NCBI GenBank assembly: GCA_902577515.1
Contig: CACGZJ010000013.1
Span: 1 to 33,379, forward strand
Direction of reading: 5' to 3'
From: an uncultured Bacteroidota bacterium
Lineage (GTDB): Bacteria; Bacteroidota; Bacteroidia; Flavobacteriales; Flavobacteriaceae
DNA length: 33,379 nucleotides
This document shows, piece after piece, positions 33,029 through 33,379 of this stretch (within the stretch, counting starts at the first letter, position 1; each line of letters begins with the position of its first letter). The notes below the pieces were generated by a model. It had not been told where the DNA came from. It ran no database searches and saw only the letters and a program-made list of their open reading frames with translations. The position numbers were made by a program, and so were the translations under genes.

Positions 33029-33379
33029 TTAACTACCTATTAATTTTTTATATTCTTTCGAACTCATTAGAGTATCTATATCAGATGGATTAGATACTTC
33101 AATTTTTATTATCCAGCCCTCTCCGTATGGGTCATCATTTACTACTTCAGGACTATCTTCTAGCGAAGAATTAATATCAATAACTCTTCCATTTACAGGC
33201 ATAAATAAATCGGAAACTGTTTTAACTGCTTCAACTGTTCCAAATACATCATTTGAATTTATTTCAGCATCTAAAGTATCGATTTCAAGATATACAATAT
33301 CACCAAGTTCACTTTGAGCGAAATCTGTAATACCAACAGTTGCAACATTACCATCTAATTTAACCCACTCATGTTCTTC
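33029..33379 (-). CDS. gcvH: Glycine cleavage system H protein, 5' end beyond the window
   Basis: The lipoyl-carrying shuttle of the glycine cleavage complex. 116 residues are visible: it enters at the right edge with EEHEWVKLDGNVATVGITDF, then ELGDIVYLEID, the lipoylation site GTVEAVKTVSDL (the Lys is modified), MPVNGRVIDIN, NDDPYGEGWIIKIE and the C-terminal helix up to TAA at 33029-33031. Only about the first ten residues are missing. It lies 74 bases upstream of tonB on the same strand. Confidence 0.95.
   Translation of the reverse strand, partial: EEHEWVKLDGNVATVGITDFAQSELGDIVYLEIDTLDAEINSNDVFGTVEAVKTVSDLFMPVNGRVIDINSSLEDSPEVVNDDPYGEGWIIKIEVSNPSDIDTLMSSKEYKKLIGS

Noticed and set aside
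1-33379. Mobile elements, CRISPR arrays, defence islands, integrated phage
   Set aside because: No transposase, integrase, spaced repeat array or foreign-looking gene block was seen; apart from the small cassette at 26-27 kb the gene content is core.

Overview
This 33.4 kb window is a compact, AT-rich bacterial chromosome segment. It reads as a streamlined, probably marine member of the Flavobacteriia (Bacteroidota). The evidence is a TonB-dependent receptor with a carboxypeptidase-like N-terminal domain, ribosomal protein L25 with an acidic tail, and a heme-copper oxidase accessory cluster with two subunit III genes, subunit IV, SCO and DUF420. The promoter-like sites match the Bacteroidetes -7 consensus TAnnTTTG, and there are almost no Shine-Dalgarno sequences. 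Genes are packed tightly, with many ATGA or TAATG stop/start overlaps. No gene-free stretch exceeds about 205 bases. I see no rRNA, CRISPR, IS element or prophage.

Layout. 1-503: rimM, cut by the window start and carrying an apparent one-base deletion in a T7 run. 546-1718: glutaryl-CoA dehydrogenase-type acyl-CoA dehydrogenase. 1715-4979 (minus): a TonB-dependent receptor and a Tat-signal sugar-isomerase-like protein, probably one transcription unit. 5031-5672: HAD phosphatase/phosphomutase. 5699-5780 (minus): tRNA-Leu(CAA). 5876-12963 (plus): a housekeeping run of prs, rplY, pth, ribF, serS, rsmA, mgtE and arsC. 12948-14917 (minus): GNAT acetyltransferase, alpha/beta hydrolase, pdxJ. 14985-19653 (plus): nadK, uppS, bamA and an OmpH/Skp chaperone, which links NAD(P) metabolism, the cell-wall lipid carrier and outer-membrane protein assembly.

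19660-26011 (minus) is an export operon: an ABC ATPase, two different MacB/FtsX-type permeases, a membrane-fusion adaptor and a TolC-like channel, followed by tsaB. Upstream lies a small minus-strand cassette, 26070-27133, encoding a three-helix membrane protein (DUF6249-like), an XRE regulator and a secreted DUF2141 protein. Its promoter appears to be built from two copies of a 22-bp direct repeat. 27215-32225 (minus) holds heme-copper oxidase assembly and minor subunits: cyoE, two subunit III genes, subunit IV, a cysteine-free thioredoxin-fold-like protein, SCO, DUF420/CtaM-like and a small membrane protein. Catalytic subunits I and II are not in the window. Further upstream are tonB and, running off the right edge, gcvH.

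Most of the window is ordinary core genome. The points most worth a second look are the rimM frameshift, the repeat-built promoter and the XRE/membrane-protein cassette it drives, a 15-bp perfect palindrome in front of the ABC exporter, and a SCO-like neighbour of SCO that has lost every cysteine. I did not find a convincing wholly new system. The DUF6249-XRE-DUF2141 cassette is the nearest candidate.
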